A stretch of 14,796 nucleotides of DNA from Gracilaria caudata (GCA_030374735.1 JASCIV010000668.1:1-14796); one strand, 5' to 3'. Shown: positions 1 to 7,766, numbered from the stretch's first letter. Notes: generated by a model not told the origin, from the sequence alone. Made by a program: numbers and translations.

Positions 1-2
1 AG

Positions 3-229
3 GACGAAGAAGATGAAGTGGCGTCTGACGTTGCGTGCCATGTTGTCGCGTGCGACGTGTCGCGACAACTAAAGGCGCAACAGCGCAGGTTCATGCGGAC
101 AACGCGACGGCTGGTGACTGGGCCTGTGCTGCTTGCGCACTGGAGACGGCGCGGTGTAGCGCAGCGTCAAAGGCGGCGCCACCCGCAAGTGCTGTGGCAC
201 GCGCCACATCGCAAAGGTTACATAGATGA
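3..229 (+). pseudogene. Possible 3' end of a RanBP2-type zinc-finger gene, frame-broken
   Basis: A GC-rich stretch open to the left edge looks coding in two frames. The frame from base 3 begins with an acidic run (DEEDEVASDV). The frame that ends in TGA at 227-229 reads GDWACAACALETARCSAASK from about 113. The W-x-C-x2-C start at 119 resembles the first half of a RanBP2-type zinc ribbon (W-x-C-x2-4-C-x3-N-x6-C-x2-C), but the second cysteine pair is reduced to one cysteine and the usual asparagine is missing. If the two frames belonged to one protein, a frame change lies between about 35 and 100, as in the recognisable relics downstream. It could also be chance Cys/Ala-rich coding or a shadow frame. 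The call rests on one short motif and is weak. Confidence 0.2.
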
Positions 230-1278
230 TTATCACATGATGCTGAGTGTGTCTTTTGCGACACCAGTCCGACCTCGTGAACGCACTATTGCGAGCAAAA
301 TGAAACACATCTCAGCTTACTCCGAACAAGGACTCGGACTTTATGATGTCATCATATCTTGCACACTCGGAGCGAACAAATTCTTGCACTGAAGTTCGCT
401 GACATAAGCTCTGTTGATATAAGCGATCTTTGCGTCAAAGCTGAAGCACCTCTTCATGGGAAACGCAAATTGTTTTTGTTCTCATCTTTGTCATGCGTGA
501 CAAAGATCTTGATTTTGCTTTGAACCACGGAAGGAGTGCGGCTTTATAGAGCACATCAGGAAAATGTACGATATGACCATCGCCTTTAAAATGGTGTTCA
601 AATGCATCACATTTCATAGATGCTTCTTGAGCATGAAGAGAAGCAGAGAGGCCGTTTTACAAGAGGCATCTACCAGGTTCCCTTCCGTCACGATTCAGGT
701 TTGCTAGAACCCAGCGCTGAGAAGTGACACCTAGTAGGTGTTCTACTTCCCTGATGGTCTGCTATTTGCGTAAAGCATTCAAAGGTCCTCTTCTTCACAA
801 ACACAAACTGCAATCCATTGCACTCTCCTTACGATTTATTTCCCGCACCTGGTGTTCTCCTACGAGTGACAGCTATCCATTTCATTACCCTCTTCCTCGA
901 TAACCCCAAACATGGCACTACAGCTGAGTCAGTGGATACTGCAGCCAGCAACCGTCGGCATATCACCAGCGACATTTGGTAGAATGCCAGAATTGTCAAA
1001 CCAAGATTCGACAAGATTAGCCAGAAGATCAAGCATAGAGAACCTTCACAGTGAAAATACACGGTGATGATTCAAACATTGATTGCAATGCAGCGTGAGG
1101 AGCATCTCCATTCGGATCGTACAGAAGTATTGTTCATCTATGTCCCGGTCCCATGCTCGAGAGGTTTTGGGAGCTGATCCAGTAAGCACAAAGGTCATCG
1201 AGAAGCAACGTAGAAACCATTCTTACAGAAGATTATGTTGCATGGGAAGAGATTGGTGAGATCTTAGACACGCATATC
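230..1278. other. Spacer without a recognisable gene
   Basis: Only short ORFs occur here (for example 435-617 and 829-1062, both minus), and none has a recognisable motif. Composition is clearly more AT-rich than in 1-230. I see no structural RNA or transposon end. Confidence 0.5.
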
Positions 1279-1608
1279 CTACCAAAAGGAGATTAGTTGG
1301 GCTGCAAGACCAAAGTATCGATATAGCTGCTTCGCAACATAGTCGAAGAGCCTCTGAAGTCGCACTTTATCAGCCCGCGTAGTTTCATATAGCAAATTCG
1401 CCTCATAGTTCGTCTCAAGGGCCATACATTCCTTCGCTCCCAAGTGCGAATCTATATTGTGCTGCGATATTGAGGGGATATACGAAGAATATTCGTCGTT
1501 GGGAGAAGTGGAGCACTTGGTTTGGAAAGAGGAGATCATGTATTCACTCACAAGACCATGCTTTTCCGGAAACGATAGATCAATAAGGGACATCTCGGAG
1601 CAAAACAA
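1279..1608 (-). CDS. Small unrecognised ORF (109 aa)
   Basis: This is a 109-residue open frame with ordinary amino-acid composition. The C-terminal half (RADKVRLQRLFDYVAKQLY) could form an amphipathic helix. No family is recognised, there is no visible promoter, and an overlapping plus-strand ORF (1457-1735) occupies part of the same DNA. It may be a fragment of a larger decayed gene or simply chance, so it is listed with low confidence. Confidence 0.15.
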   Translation of the reverse strand: MFCSEMSLIDLSFPEKHGLVSEYMISSFQTKCSTSPNDEYSSYIPSISQHNIDSHLGAKECMALETNYEANLLYETTRADKVRLQRLFDYVAKQLYRYFGLAAQLISFW

Positions 1609-2700
1609 CCAGAAAGCTATCCTCCCCTTCCGTGGAGCACACAGTGGCGTTAGTAGGCAGATCTTACCGCTTCGGCAGGAAAGAAATTTAGTATGGACAA
1701 AGAACGAAGCGTTTGCGCCCCAGAACTCGCTCTAAACCCGCCCCTCGACGGTCAAAGCTTCTGATGGGCTTCATCAAGGACTGCACCGCGGTTACTTGAT
1801 TGACAAAAGCCTCCTTCCTCGTTGATGGTAGTGTCCCGAAAACATTCCCATGAGAGACATGTGTGTATTTAAACAGGCGAACCAGTCACCGATTCCTTGC
1901 CAAAACTCTTTCTGTCTGGATGTTGAGCCACGTCATGAAACAGCTGCTGCCTTATTCGGTGAAGACGTAGCTTTGCTTTTGTTGGGAACGCAGCGCTTTG
2001 AGAAAGCGTACTTTTTTGTCTTGCAACATGACGGTTGGCGTAGAGGATGTTGTGCGTTGATGCAGCTTTGATAGACTGAGTTAGATAAACTTATTGGTGG
2101 GGACATTGTAGAAATTCACCTTGTGAACGCTGGAGATGTAAAAGAAACTCTTACGAGGTCCGGACTGGCTTGCGTGCTGTTGGTGGCGAAAAGGAAGAGC
2201 AGGAGCAGTGACGGGTAAAGAAGACAAGAGGGAGACGGATGACGAAGAGAAACAAAACAGAAACAAAACAAAACATTGGGGAATCCAGACCGATCCCTCA
2301 TGTCAGTACTACCCCAGCTCAAAATGACTTAGCTTTCCAATCTGGGGATGGGATGCGGCGCATGTCAACTTGATACGAGCATGTGACAGTTCAGAACCCT
2401 GACAGTGTATTTAGACCATATTTAGTCACAGAAGAGCTCTACCAATGTACAAGTTTGTTACCTTTGTACACCTGCTTCATGCGGCTCTATCCCCTTTGCG
2501 AACACCCCCTTGTGGGACCGTGTGTTTTGGCTGAAGCGATTTTGTACATGAATATTGAAGAGCTGGCTTCTACATTTGCGATTCAGCTGCACCACCACAT
2601 GTCGAATGCCCGAAACGTCATCTCCCATCACGCAGCGCGCGGGTAGAAACTCCACAGCGGTGCCTGCTCACAAGCGCTCGCAACACCGCCGCGCAACATG
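1609..2700. other. Spacer with short low-value ORFs
   Basis: ORFs at 1850-2071 and 2383-2646 (plus) and 2116-2322 (minus) have no recognisable domains. Around 2190-2280 the plus strand becomes purine-rich (runs of GAAGA, AAACAAAACA), which makes the minus-strand ORFs there Ser/Phe/Leu low-complexity and untrustworthy. The last 60 bases rise in GC toward the promoter at 2741. Confidence 0.4.
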
Positions 2701-2740
2701 TGCGCGCTTCGCGCCACGCGCTCTTGAGCCGCCGCGGCGC

Positions 2741-2747
2741 ATATAAG
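2741..2747 (+). promoter_or_regulatory. TATA box upstream of the GST-like gene
   Basis: ATATAAG stands alone inside a very GC-rich stretch, about 135 bases before the ATG at 2880. A pyrimidine-rich leader (CCACC/CCGCC repeats, 2790-2878) lies between. Transcription would be expected to begin about 30 bases downstream, near 2771. A kept promoter argues that the following gene decayed in place and is not a retrocopy. Confidence 0.5.
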
Positions 2748-2879
2748 CCGCGCGCACCGTCTTTCACAGGGTGCATTGTTTCGTCGTCGCAACCACCCCC
2801 CTCATCTGCCAGTACCCCCGCCTCTTCTCTCCGTACCACCACCATCAACACCGCGACCGCCACCGCCACTGCCGCCGTC

Positions 2880-3401
2880 ATGACGCCTGACATCAATCTG
2901 CTGGTGCCACCCGGCTCGCTGTTCTGCACCAAGGTCATGTGCGCGCTGCACTACCTCGATCTGCCGTTCTCGCTCACCTCCGGGCCGCCCATCAAGCTGA
3001 AGAAACAGCTACCCGCGCCTCATCTCGTGCCCGTCATGAAGTACAACACCCAGCTCATTCCCGACAGCGCGCAAACCCTCAACTTCCTTCATCGCCATCA
3101 AGCGCGCCCCACGCGTCCGCTATACCCATAAGTGTCCGTCGGCGCCGCCAAATACTGGTCGTCTGTCGCGGAGCTCGAGCAGTTCGCGCACGACAATCTG
3201 TCCATGCTGTACTACTACTTTGGCGGCATCTCGCGCCACGGCATTCAGCACGTCACCACACCGTTCATCATGCGCGCGATGCCCAAAGCGCTAGTCACTT
3301 TGTTGCCGTTTGTGCCCGTCGTGGCCACCAGAGCGGGTGCAAGCGCGCTGGAGCCTGTGCTTTCGCTGCATCTGTACACTGTCAAATGGAAAGAGCTGTA
3401 A
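2880..3401 (+). pseudogene. Glutathione S-transferase-like protein, split by an in-frame stop
   Basis: The ATG at 2880 (context GTCATGACG) follows the TATA promoter. Residues 1-83 look like a GST thioredoxin-fold N-terminal domain: a hydrophobic first strand (INLLVPPGSLFCTKVMCALH), the cis-proline segment HLVPVMKYN, then PDSAQTLNFL, matching the family's 'DS..I..yL' glutathione-contact region, and a closing LYP. TAA at 3129-3131 interrupts the frame, and the same frame then continues with VSVGAAKYWSSVAELEQFAH and a helical segment to 3401, like the first helices of a GST C-terminal domain. The total, about 172 residues, is shorter than the usual 200-230, so the C-terminal domain is truncated too. 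A single substitution could have made the TAA. RPS16-like sequence starts about 50 bases after the last stop. Family membership is likely; the subclass and substrate are unknown. Confidence 0.6.
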
Positions 3402-3451
3402 AACAACTACCAAGTCGAGCTTGTACTAACGAAGCATCTTTGTCCAACTGC

Positions 3452-3883
3452 CCTTCTGTCCGCCAATCCACGTTTCAAACCGCCAAGAAAACTGCCGTTG
3501 CCGTTGCCTACATCACTGGCCATGGAAAGGTCTTGTGAAGATCAACGGAACTCCCCTCAATCTTCTTGAACCGGAGGGGCCTCGAGTCAAGGTTCTCGAG
3601 CCCTTACTGATTCTGGGCCAAGAGCGTTTTGCTGAAATTGACATTCCTCTGCGAGTGAAGGGAGGTTACGGGTTACACCGCTCAAATCTACGCCATTTGA
3701 CAAGCCATTGCGTAGGGTCTAGTCGCTTACAGAAGTACGTCGATGAGGTTCAGAAGAGAGAACTTAAGACTCTACTTCTTACGTACGACAGAACCCTTCT
3801 TGTTGCGGATCCGCGCCGATGCGAACCGAAGAAGTTTGGTGGTCGTGGTGCGCGTGCTCGCTTCATGAAGTCATATCGTTTAA
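3452..3883 (+). pseudogene. RPS16: 40S ribosomal protein S16 (uS9) pseudogene
   Basis: RPS16/uS9 is a small-subunit protein whose C-terminal tail reaches the P-site tRNA. Nearly the whole protein can be followed, but across several frames: PSVRQSTFQTAKKTAVAVA (from 3452), then after about 3529 NGTPLNLLEPEGPRVKVLEP, LGQERFAEIDIPLRVKGG, then GYTAQIYAI-stop-QAIA-stop-GLVAY, then QKYVDEVQKRELKTLLLTYD, RTLLVADPRRCEPKKFGG, and the diagnostic end ARARFMKSYR. Lesions: loss of a G in the AAAGG run at about 3529; a 7-base tandem duplication at 3664-3677; TGA at 3698-3700, where the family has Arg; TAG at 3713-3715, where it has Lys; about two bases lost near 3730; and an extra T at 3880 that moves the terminal TAA (3881-3883) out of frame. 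The N-terminal Met is not seen. There is no poly-A tail. Confidence 0.93.
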
Positions 3884-4691
3884 TGTGCCTTGTCGCGTTC
3901 TCATCTGTTGGTTGCGTGTTTGCTTTGTTTGCGTCAAGTAGCTGCGAGGCTCTACCAAAAGCGCACTTGCTTCGTGCTACAATCGATGGAAGCGCATCCT
4001 GTGGACGAGTTCACATCAAGTTGGGATGACGTCTACCCAGGTACTTTCACTTTGTAGGTGGTTCATGCGTTGGTTTCTTTCAGAAGGGAGTGCTTCAGCA
4101 TTGCCATTATTCATTCCGAAATGGACAAATTGCGTTATGGGCGTACCCTTGTCTGGAAGAGCGTTTTCGTTGTGTCTACTGATGCCGGCGCGCAACAACA
4201 TAACGCATGTAAACAATTAGCGTGAGAACGACATTTGTGCCCCTCGGTGTTCTATTTCCACGAACCTCTTACCTGCGGAACCCAGGTGATCCTGTTCGTG
4301 TGCGAGAAAAGTTGCTAACTGACGTTTTATCTCTGCCGTCTGTGAGGGGAACGACGAGCTGTCCTTTTCTTAAATGACATTAGAACTTCAATGGCGTAGT
4401 ATCAGAGCTAACGCCACTTTGAACATGATGTCGCGGTGCTACGCAGCATGGTTAGCAATCACGATGGAGCAGAAACTAGCGGTTTCGAGTGGCAGGCTCA
4501 GATTAAGGTACAGTATGGTTTTATCGGTATTCATCGCAGCTATCGTCGTAGTGAGGGTCGTAAGCATAGGCAGTTGCGTCTCGTAATCCCATTCCTCACG
4601 CGCAGCTGACGTCACATTGCAAACCGTGAGAGTGGTACAATTGAGCGTCATCTAGAGACGACAAGTTGGAGAGAGAATCATCTAAAGAGTG
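3884..4691. other. Spacer after the RPS16 relic
   Basis: The RPS16 frame runs on to 4029 only because its own stop is out of frame, so that tail is 3' flank and not protein. Short ORFs at 4026-4220 (plus), 4016-4216 (minus), 4374-4586 (plus) and 4439-4651 (minus) overlap one another on opposite strands and have no motif I recognise. Confidence 0.45.
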
Positions 4692-5222
4692 CTAAGGGGT
4701 ACTCGGATAGTCCACTGTCTTGGCATCCTCGTCAAATGTGTTTGACAGACTTTGATCGTCGTCCTGATCATCAAACAGAGAAATTTCATCAGCATCTATA
4801 CAAACAAGTGAAGCTTGTGGGTGTTCCTCGTATGCCGTACCATCGAGCTCTAAGGTGAAAATATCGTAGAGCTGTACATCGCCGTGTTGACCGCAACCAC
4901 GCTCCAACTCTTTGAGTTGGTGCGCAGTAACATTAGAATGTTGCACTTCAACGCGATGCATAGGAGTACCATTACACAAAAGTTGACTAGAAAGGTGGTG
5001 GTCCCCTTGTTGAACGACATACGAAGGGACATCAATCACGCGGGCATCAGAGCGCGCAAGTAATTGTTCGGCTTTGTCAGTCTGGAGTACACGACGAAAG
5101 CAGGTGTTGACGCAGTGCCAACCATCGGATGGTTGATGAGAGTCGGTAGCTTGAGAGCGTTGCGTGGGGTGGTAAGTACTGTTTACAAGTACGTGTCCTC
5201 CGCTTAGCGTTGACTCGGACAT
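4692..5222 (-). CDS. Hypothetical protein, 176 aa, acidic C-terminus
   Basis: This is the longest uninterrupted ORF in its neighbourhood, with an ATG at 5222. The protein is polar, with no membrane segment or signal peptide. It has a Cys/His-containing N-terminal half (WHCVNTCFRRVLQTDKAEQL), a middle segment ending ELERGCGQHGDVQLYDIF, and a strongly acidic tail (DEISLFDDQDDDQSLSNTFD) that could act as an interaction or activation region. I recognise no family. Its base composition is less GC-rich than the EMC8/9 and DP relics. It could be a real lineage-specific gene, and it is unbroken, unlike the recognisable genes around it. Confidence 0.35.
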   Translation of the reverse strand: MSESTLSGGHVLVNSTYHPTQRSQATDSHQPSDGWHCVNTCFRRVLQTDKAEQLLARSDARVIDVPSYVVQQGDHHLSSQLLCNGTPMHRVEVQHSNVTAHQLKELERGCGQHGDVQLYDIFTLELDGTAYEEHPQASLVCIDADEISLFDDQDDDQSLSNTFDEDAKTVDYPSTP

Positions 5223-5456
5223 TCACAGCAATGCCACGCTGCTTTCCTTGTGTTTGCGTTTGAGCCGCAGAATGGGCACCTGTGAGGACATATCCATTGC
5301 TGTTGGAAAGCGTTACGCAGTGCGCAGGAAGATGAAAGAGGAAGGCAGTGGGACTGGCGGGGTTGTTGGAGATAGCCAAGATGAGCAAACCACGGGCGTT
5401 TTTGGTCCTCCAGGGTCAACCTTAAGATACCCATGTACGTTCCATGACAGATACAG

Positions 5457-5520
5457 TGGCGGCTAGTAGCCGCCGGCTACGAAACTGCCCACGGGTGGCA
5501 CGTGTCGGACCCCGCGTGGG
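5457..5520. repeat. GC-rich foldback cluster
   Basis: GGCGGCT-AGT-AGCCGCC (about 5457-5473) is a 7-bp-arm hairpin. It overlaps a second one, GTAGCC-GCC-GGCTAC (about 5466-5480), so the two stems exclude each other. About ten bases on, CCCACG is followed by CGTGGG near 5515, which can pair over a loop of about 20 bases containing CACGTG. The segment is sharply more GC-rich than its left flank. It may be a regulatory region, a structured transcript leader, or chance in a GC-rich island edge. Confidence 0.4.
5499..5504. promoter_or_regulatory. CACGTG G-box/E-box core upstream of EMC8/9
   Basis: A perfect CACGTG palindrome (context GGCACGTGTC) sits about 115 bases before the first ATG of the EMC8/9 reading frame. 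In plants and algae this core is bound by bZIP or bHLH factors. Only the match and its position are seen; binding is inference. Confidence 0.25.
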
Positions 5521-5619
5521 TGCGGCCAGAACCTGAGCTGGCATTAAGATTGATACTCCTGTAGCACGCGGGAAGGACGAATTTCCGCCACATCTCAGAA
5601 GAGATGGGTGCCTCGCACA

Positions 5620-6148
5620 ATGGACGGAGCGTGCTCAATCGCGCTCCGCGATCAGCACGCGCACATCGTGAGCATCGTCCTGCGATCGTCGCTCCTCGCC
5701 GTCACCGTCGCCATGGCCATGGCCATCTCCGTCGTGATCGTCAGCGTCATCGCGCCATGCTCCGTGCTCATGAGCGCATCACCGCAAAAACTGAGCAACG
5801 TCGCGTACGCCATCATGCTGCTGCACGCGCAGAAGCATCCCACCAACGTAAGCGGCGCGCTCCTCGGCAAGGGTCGCGCCGACGCCGTCGCCATCGAACA
5901 CGCCTTACCTCTCGTTCATTCCGACCTGGCGCGTGCGAGAGACGCATGCGATGCGCGTGTTTGCCAGACACGGCGACAAGGTGCGTGGCAGCTGGGGCAG
6001 GAGCGAGCTGCCGTCGAACGTGTTGTCGCTTTCGCCGCGCGCTCGCTCGTTTGCACTCGTGCTGGTGGACGGCGCGCTGCGGCGCGAACCACTGGCGGTG
6101 GCCGACTTTGAGGATCAGCGTGAAGCTGCGCCAGCTCCTGAATTGTAG
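5620..6148 (+). pseudogene. EMC8: ER membrane protein complex subunit 8/9 homologue, frameshifted
   Basis: EMC8/9 (UPF0172) is a cytosolic MPN-fold subunit of the ER insertase complex. The frame from the ATG at 5620 gives an odd hydrophobic leader, then, from the internal Met at 5770, SNVAYAIMLLHAQKHPTNV, SGALLGKG and EHALPLVHSDLARA, matching the family's 'Y.K..LHA.KYP...V.GvLL' and 'a.PLfH....l.P' segments. After about 5933 the homologous frame shifts: AMRVFARHGDKVRG, then RSFALVLVDGALRREPLAVA, matching 'LI.vDN.k........v.V'. The frame closes at TAG 6146-6148. The usual middle segment (IAGYYQAN-like) between the helix and the last strands is missing, and the protein stops early compared with the usual ~200 residues. 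The leader before Met 5770 may be untranslated sequence. The gene converges on the DP relic 53 bases away. Confidence 0.72.
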
Positions 6149-6201
6149 CTTCTGTTGTGACTGTTCTCCCCGAAGGTTCAACAACCTTGTTTGCTCTCGT
6201 G
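6149..6201. other. Short convergent intergenic with small hairpin
   Basis: Only 53 bases separate the stop of the EMC8/9 frame from the restored-frame stop of DP (complement of CTA at 6202-6204). It contains AAGGTT-CAAC-AACCTT (6173-6188), a 6-bp stem with a 4-base loop. Such spacing is typical of compact genomes whose 3' UTRs overlap. No AATAAA signal is seen on either strand. Confidence 0.4.
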
Positions 6202-6622
6202 CTAGCTGAGGTTGAATTCAGATGTGGGTATGGCGGCGACGGTTACCTTCTTCTCAGTCTTTGCGGCCATGGTCTTCGTAGCCGCGGCCTTTGTCGCCGC
6301 CTGAGCGCGTGCTAATCGATGCACTGCTTCGCGCAGCGCGAGGAGCCTTGCGTGCGTGGCGCGCTTTTCGCTCAGTTGCGCGCGCGCGTTCGAGCAGACG
6401 GCGCATCAGCATGTGGCCGTCGCGCGTGCCGCCGAGCAGCGCGCTGTCGTCGCCGATCCAGCGCAGGCGCGGCGTGGTTTCGATCAGCTTGAGGGCGCGG
6501 AGCACCTGGAGCGCGTCGTAGATGTGCCGCCGCGCGTTCCGTCTTGCGTCCAAGTCGCTGTTGTCGGTGCCGTTCACATCGCCCTCGCCGTCACCCACCT
6601 CGCCACTGACATCATTCTGCAT
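6202..6622 (-). pseudogene. DP (E2F dimerisation partner) winged-helix factor, frameshifted and 5'-truncated
   Basis: DP proteins pair with E2F to bind TTTSSCGC sites at S-phase genes. The minus-strand frame opening at 6622 reads DLDARRNARRHIYDALQVLR and then ALKLIETTPRLRWIG. This matches the second half of the DP DNA-binding domain (recognition helix 'NIRRRVYDALNVL', wing '...I.WIG') better than E2F, which has 'RRIYDITNVLEGI'. A helical segment follows (HMLMRRLLERARATER), as expected for the DP coiled coil. Near 6360 the frame is lost: the nominal ORF becomes Ser/Arg-rich and stops at 6254, while the neighbouring frame continues as ARLLALREAVHRLARAQAAT and ends with EKKVTVAAIPTSEFNLS at TAG 6202-6204. 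The first half of the winged helix is not found upstream; in-frame stops occur just before 6622. Confidence 0.72.
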
Positions 6623-6813
6623 CTCCTTCGCGTATCACAGCAGCCGTCATCAGGCACCTCAGCGCGCCGGCGCGACCTGCCTATGCGCGCTGCATCCATC
6701 CCGTCGCTCCGCATCGTAGCAACTCGGAGTTTCTGCTGACGAGTACCGGGTCTGCATCTACGAAGACTGTATCCGTCGATCGGTGTCGGCGAGGCAGGGG
6801 GAGAGGGATTAGA

Positions 6814-6821
6814 TAGGGTTT
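6814..6821 (-). promoter_or_regulatory. Telo-box-like octamer upstream of DP
   Basis: The plus strand reads TAGGGTTT, so the minus strand, the DP coding sense, has AAACCCTA. In plants this telo-box occurs in promoters of ribosomal-protein and cell-cycle genes. It lies about 190 bases before the DP frame. A single octamer may be chance. Confidence 0.2.
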
Positions 6822-6898
6822 GGGCTTTGCGCAATTTTACCCTTTACGCCTCCGAGCTTGGCAATAAACTTTGACGAAGCTTCAGACTCGCAGTTTCG

Positions 6899-6989
6899 AA
6901 AGCGCGCGACACGCACACGGAAGCACGATGCTTCCGTCACAGGCACGGACACGGAAGCACCGTGCTTCCGTGTGCGTGTCGCGCGCTTT
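6899..6989. repeat. Nested perfect palindrome: 29-bp inverted repeat enclosing two hairpins
   Basis: The outer arms 6899-6927 and 6961-6989 are perfect reverse complements for 29 bp. Inside and across them the same core is used four times: ACGGAAGCA (6917-6925), its inverse TGCTTCCGT (6929-6937), ACACGGAAGCAC (6949-6960) and its inverse GTGCTTCCGTGT (6962-6973). The DNA can therefore fold either as one long hairpin or as two adjacent short ones (9-bp stem with a 3-base loop; 12-bp stem with a 1-base centre). Each core contains CGGAAG. No target-site duplication is evident at the edges and no coding sequence lies inside, so it is not an obvious MITE. It lies 277 bases upstream of the DP frame. 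Confidence 0.9.
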
Positions 6990-7060
6990 TGAGAGCACGT
7001 TTTTGTTAACCGGAGATGGATTGTACGAAATGAAACGCGTTATGCCGCTGTAAAAAGCAA

Positions 7061-7111
7061 AACGCGCCAAACAGCAGCAAGTAAAATTGTGACAAGACGG
7101 TCTGGCGCGTT
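7061..7111. promoter_or_regulatory. E2F-type site within a 9-bp inverted repeat
   Basis: GCGCCAAA at 7064-7071 is, on the minus strand, TTTGGCGC, an exact match to the E2F/DP consensus TTTSSCGC. AACGCGCCA (7061-7069) is repeated inverted as TGGCGCGTT (7103-7111), giving two GGCGCG cores facing each other 33 bases apart. Both lie upstream of the DP relic in its coding sense, so auto-regulation is an attractive inference, but short GC-rich matches are expected often in this GCGC-rich zone. Confidence 0.4.
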
Positions 7112-7766
7112 CCGCTCGCTTACAGCGCCACCGTATCATACGGACCACAAAATCGGCACAACTCTATACGCCGCAGCGCGCAAACAGTTGCTTCGGAGTA
7201 GTGTATGTCTTGCAGGTCGGGTTAGCGAACAATATTTTTGCTGACCTTAGCGCATCCCGAGGATCAAGGTTTGATGGCACCCAGAGCGTGCTCGAGACAC
7301 GCTTTTACCTTGGGCTCACGCGCGTCTATCGTGCCGAACGCGCCAGGCTGGCGCACGACGCACCGCTACGCGCAGCGGAAGCGCGCTGCGCAAAAACGGC
7401 ACGTGACGCAGAGCGCGCACAACGTTTTCCGTTCAGTGCAGAAAGTGGAGCGCGTCGTCACGTAGCACTGAATGCGCCGCCGTTCTTTTCTGCGTCGCGG
7501 ATGAACCTTTCCGCACTGTCGACCGCACGCAGCATCCTAAATCCCGGAATTTGCACAAATGTTTTGGGTCAAAGAGGTTAACCAAGCACTTTGGGCACAG
7601 TCAGCATAGCAGCGCGCGCGTGCTCTGCGCGTCTATTTTCACTATGCGGTGAAAACACGCAGGCAGCGAGCGCGGCAAAGGCGGTAGTTGTGGCTCGTGC
7701 ACGCGATGCCATGAAGCGCTAGATCATGATCATAAAGATCATGATTCATAATGATCAATCTTATGA
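7112..7766. other. GC-rich spacer dense in short inverted repeats
   Basis: No protein family is recognised; the Arg/Ala-rich ORFs here are products of GCGC-rich DNA. Short foldbacks include GCGCCA-GGC-TGGCGC (about 7338-7352), TTCAGTGC...GCACTGAA (about 7433-7473) and TTTTCAC-TATGCG-GTGAAAA (about 7635-7655). The zone ends in an abrupt AT-rich patch at 7721-7760 built from imperfect 15-base units of the form GATCATGATCATAAA, rich in GATC and ATCATGAT palindromes. Confidence 0.45.

Noticed and set aside
3424..3430. TACTAAC as an intron branch point before RPS16
   Set aside because: It matches the yeast-type consensus exactly, but no AG acceptor lies between a suitable distance downstream and the start of RPS16 similarity; a lost acceptor is possible but not demonstrable.
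2939..3538. 199-aa Arg/Ala-rich plus-strand ORF
   Set aside because: Mostly a shadow frame of the GST-like gene; only its last 25 or so residues (RPS16 N-terminus) are real.
5604..6209. 201-aa Arg-rich plus-strand ORF
   Set aside because: A shadow frame of the EMC8/9 relic.
3525..6365. Programmed ribosomal frameshifting in RPS16, EMC8/9 and DP
   Set aside because: The shift sites share no slippery motif, RPS16 would need four shifts plus two readthroughs, and domain segments are missing.
2880..6622. Sequencing error alone as the explanation for all broken genes
   Set aside because: Single-base shifts in EMC8/9 and DP could be errors, but RPS16 and LCB2 have nonsense substitutions, a 7-base duplication and truncation. 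It remains a partial possibility for the one-base shifts.
6814..6821. Interstitial telomere repeat
   Set aside because: Only one AAACCCTA octamer is present, with no tandem array.
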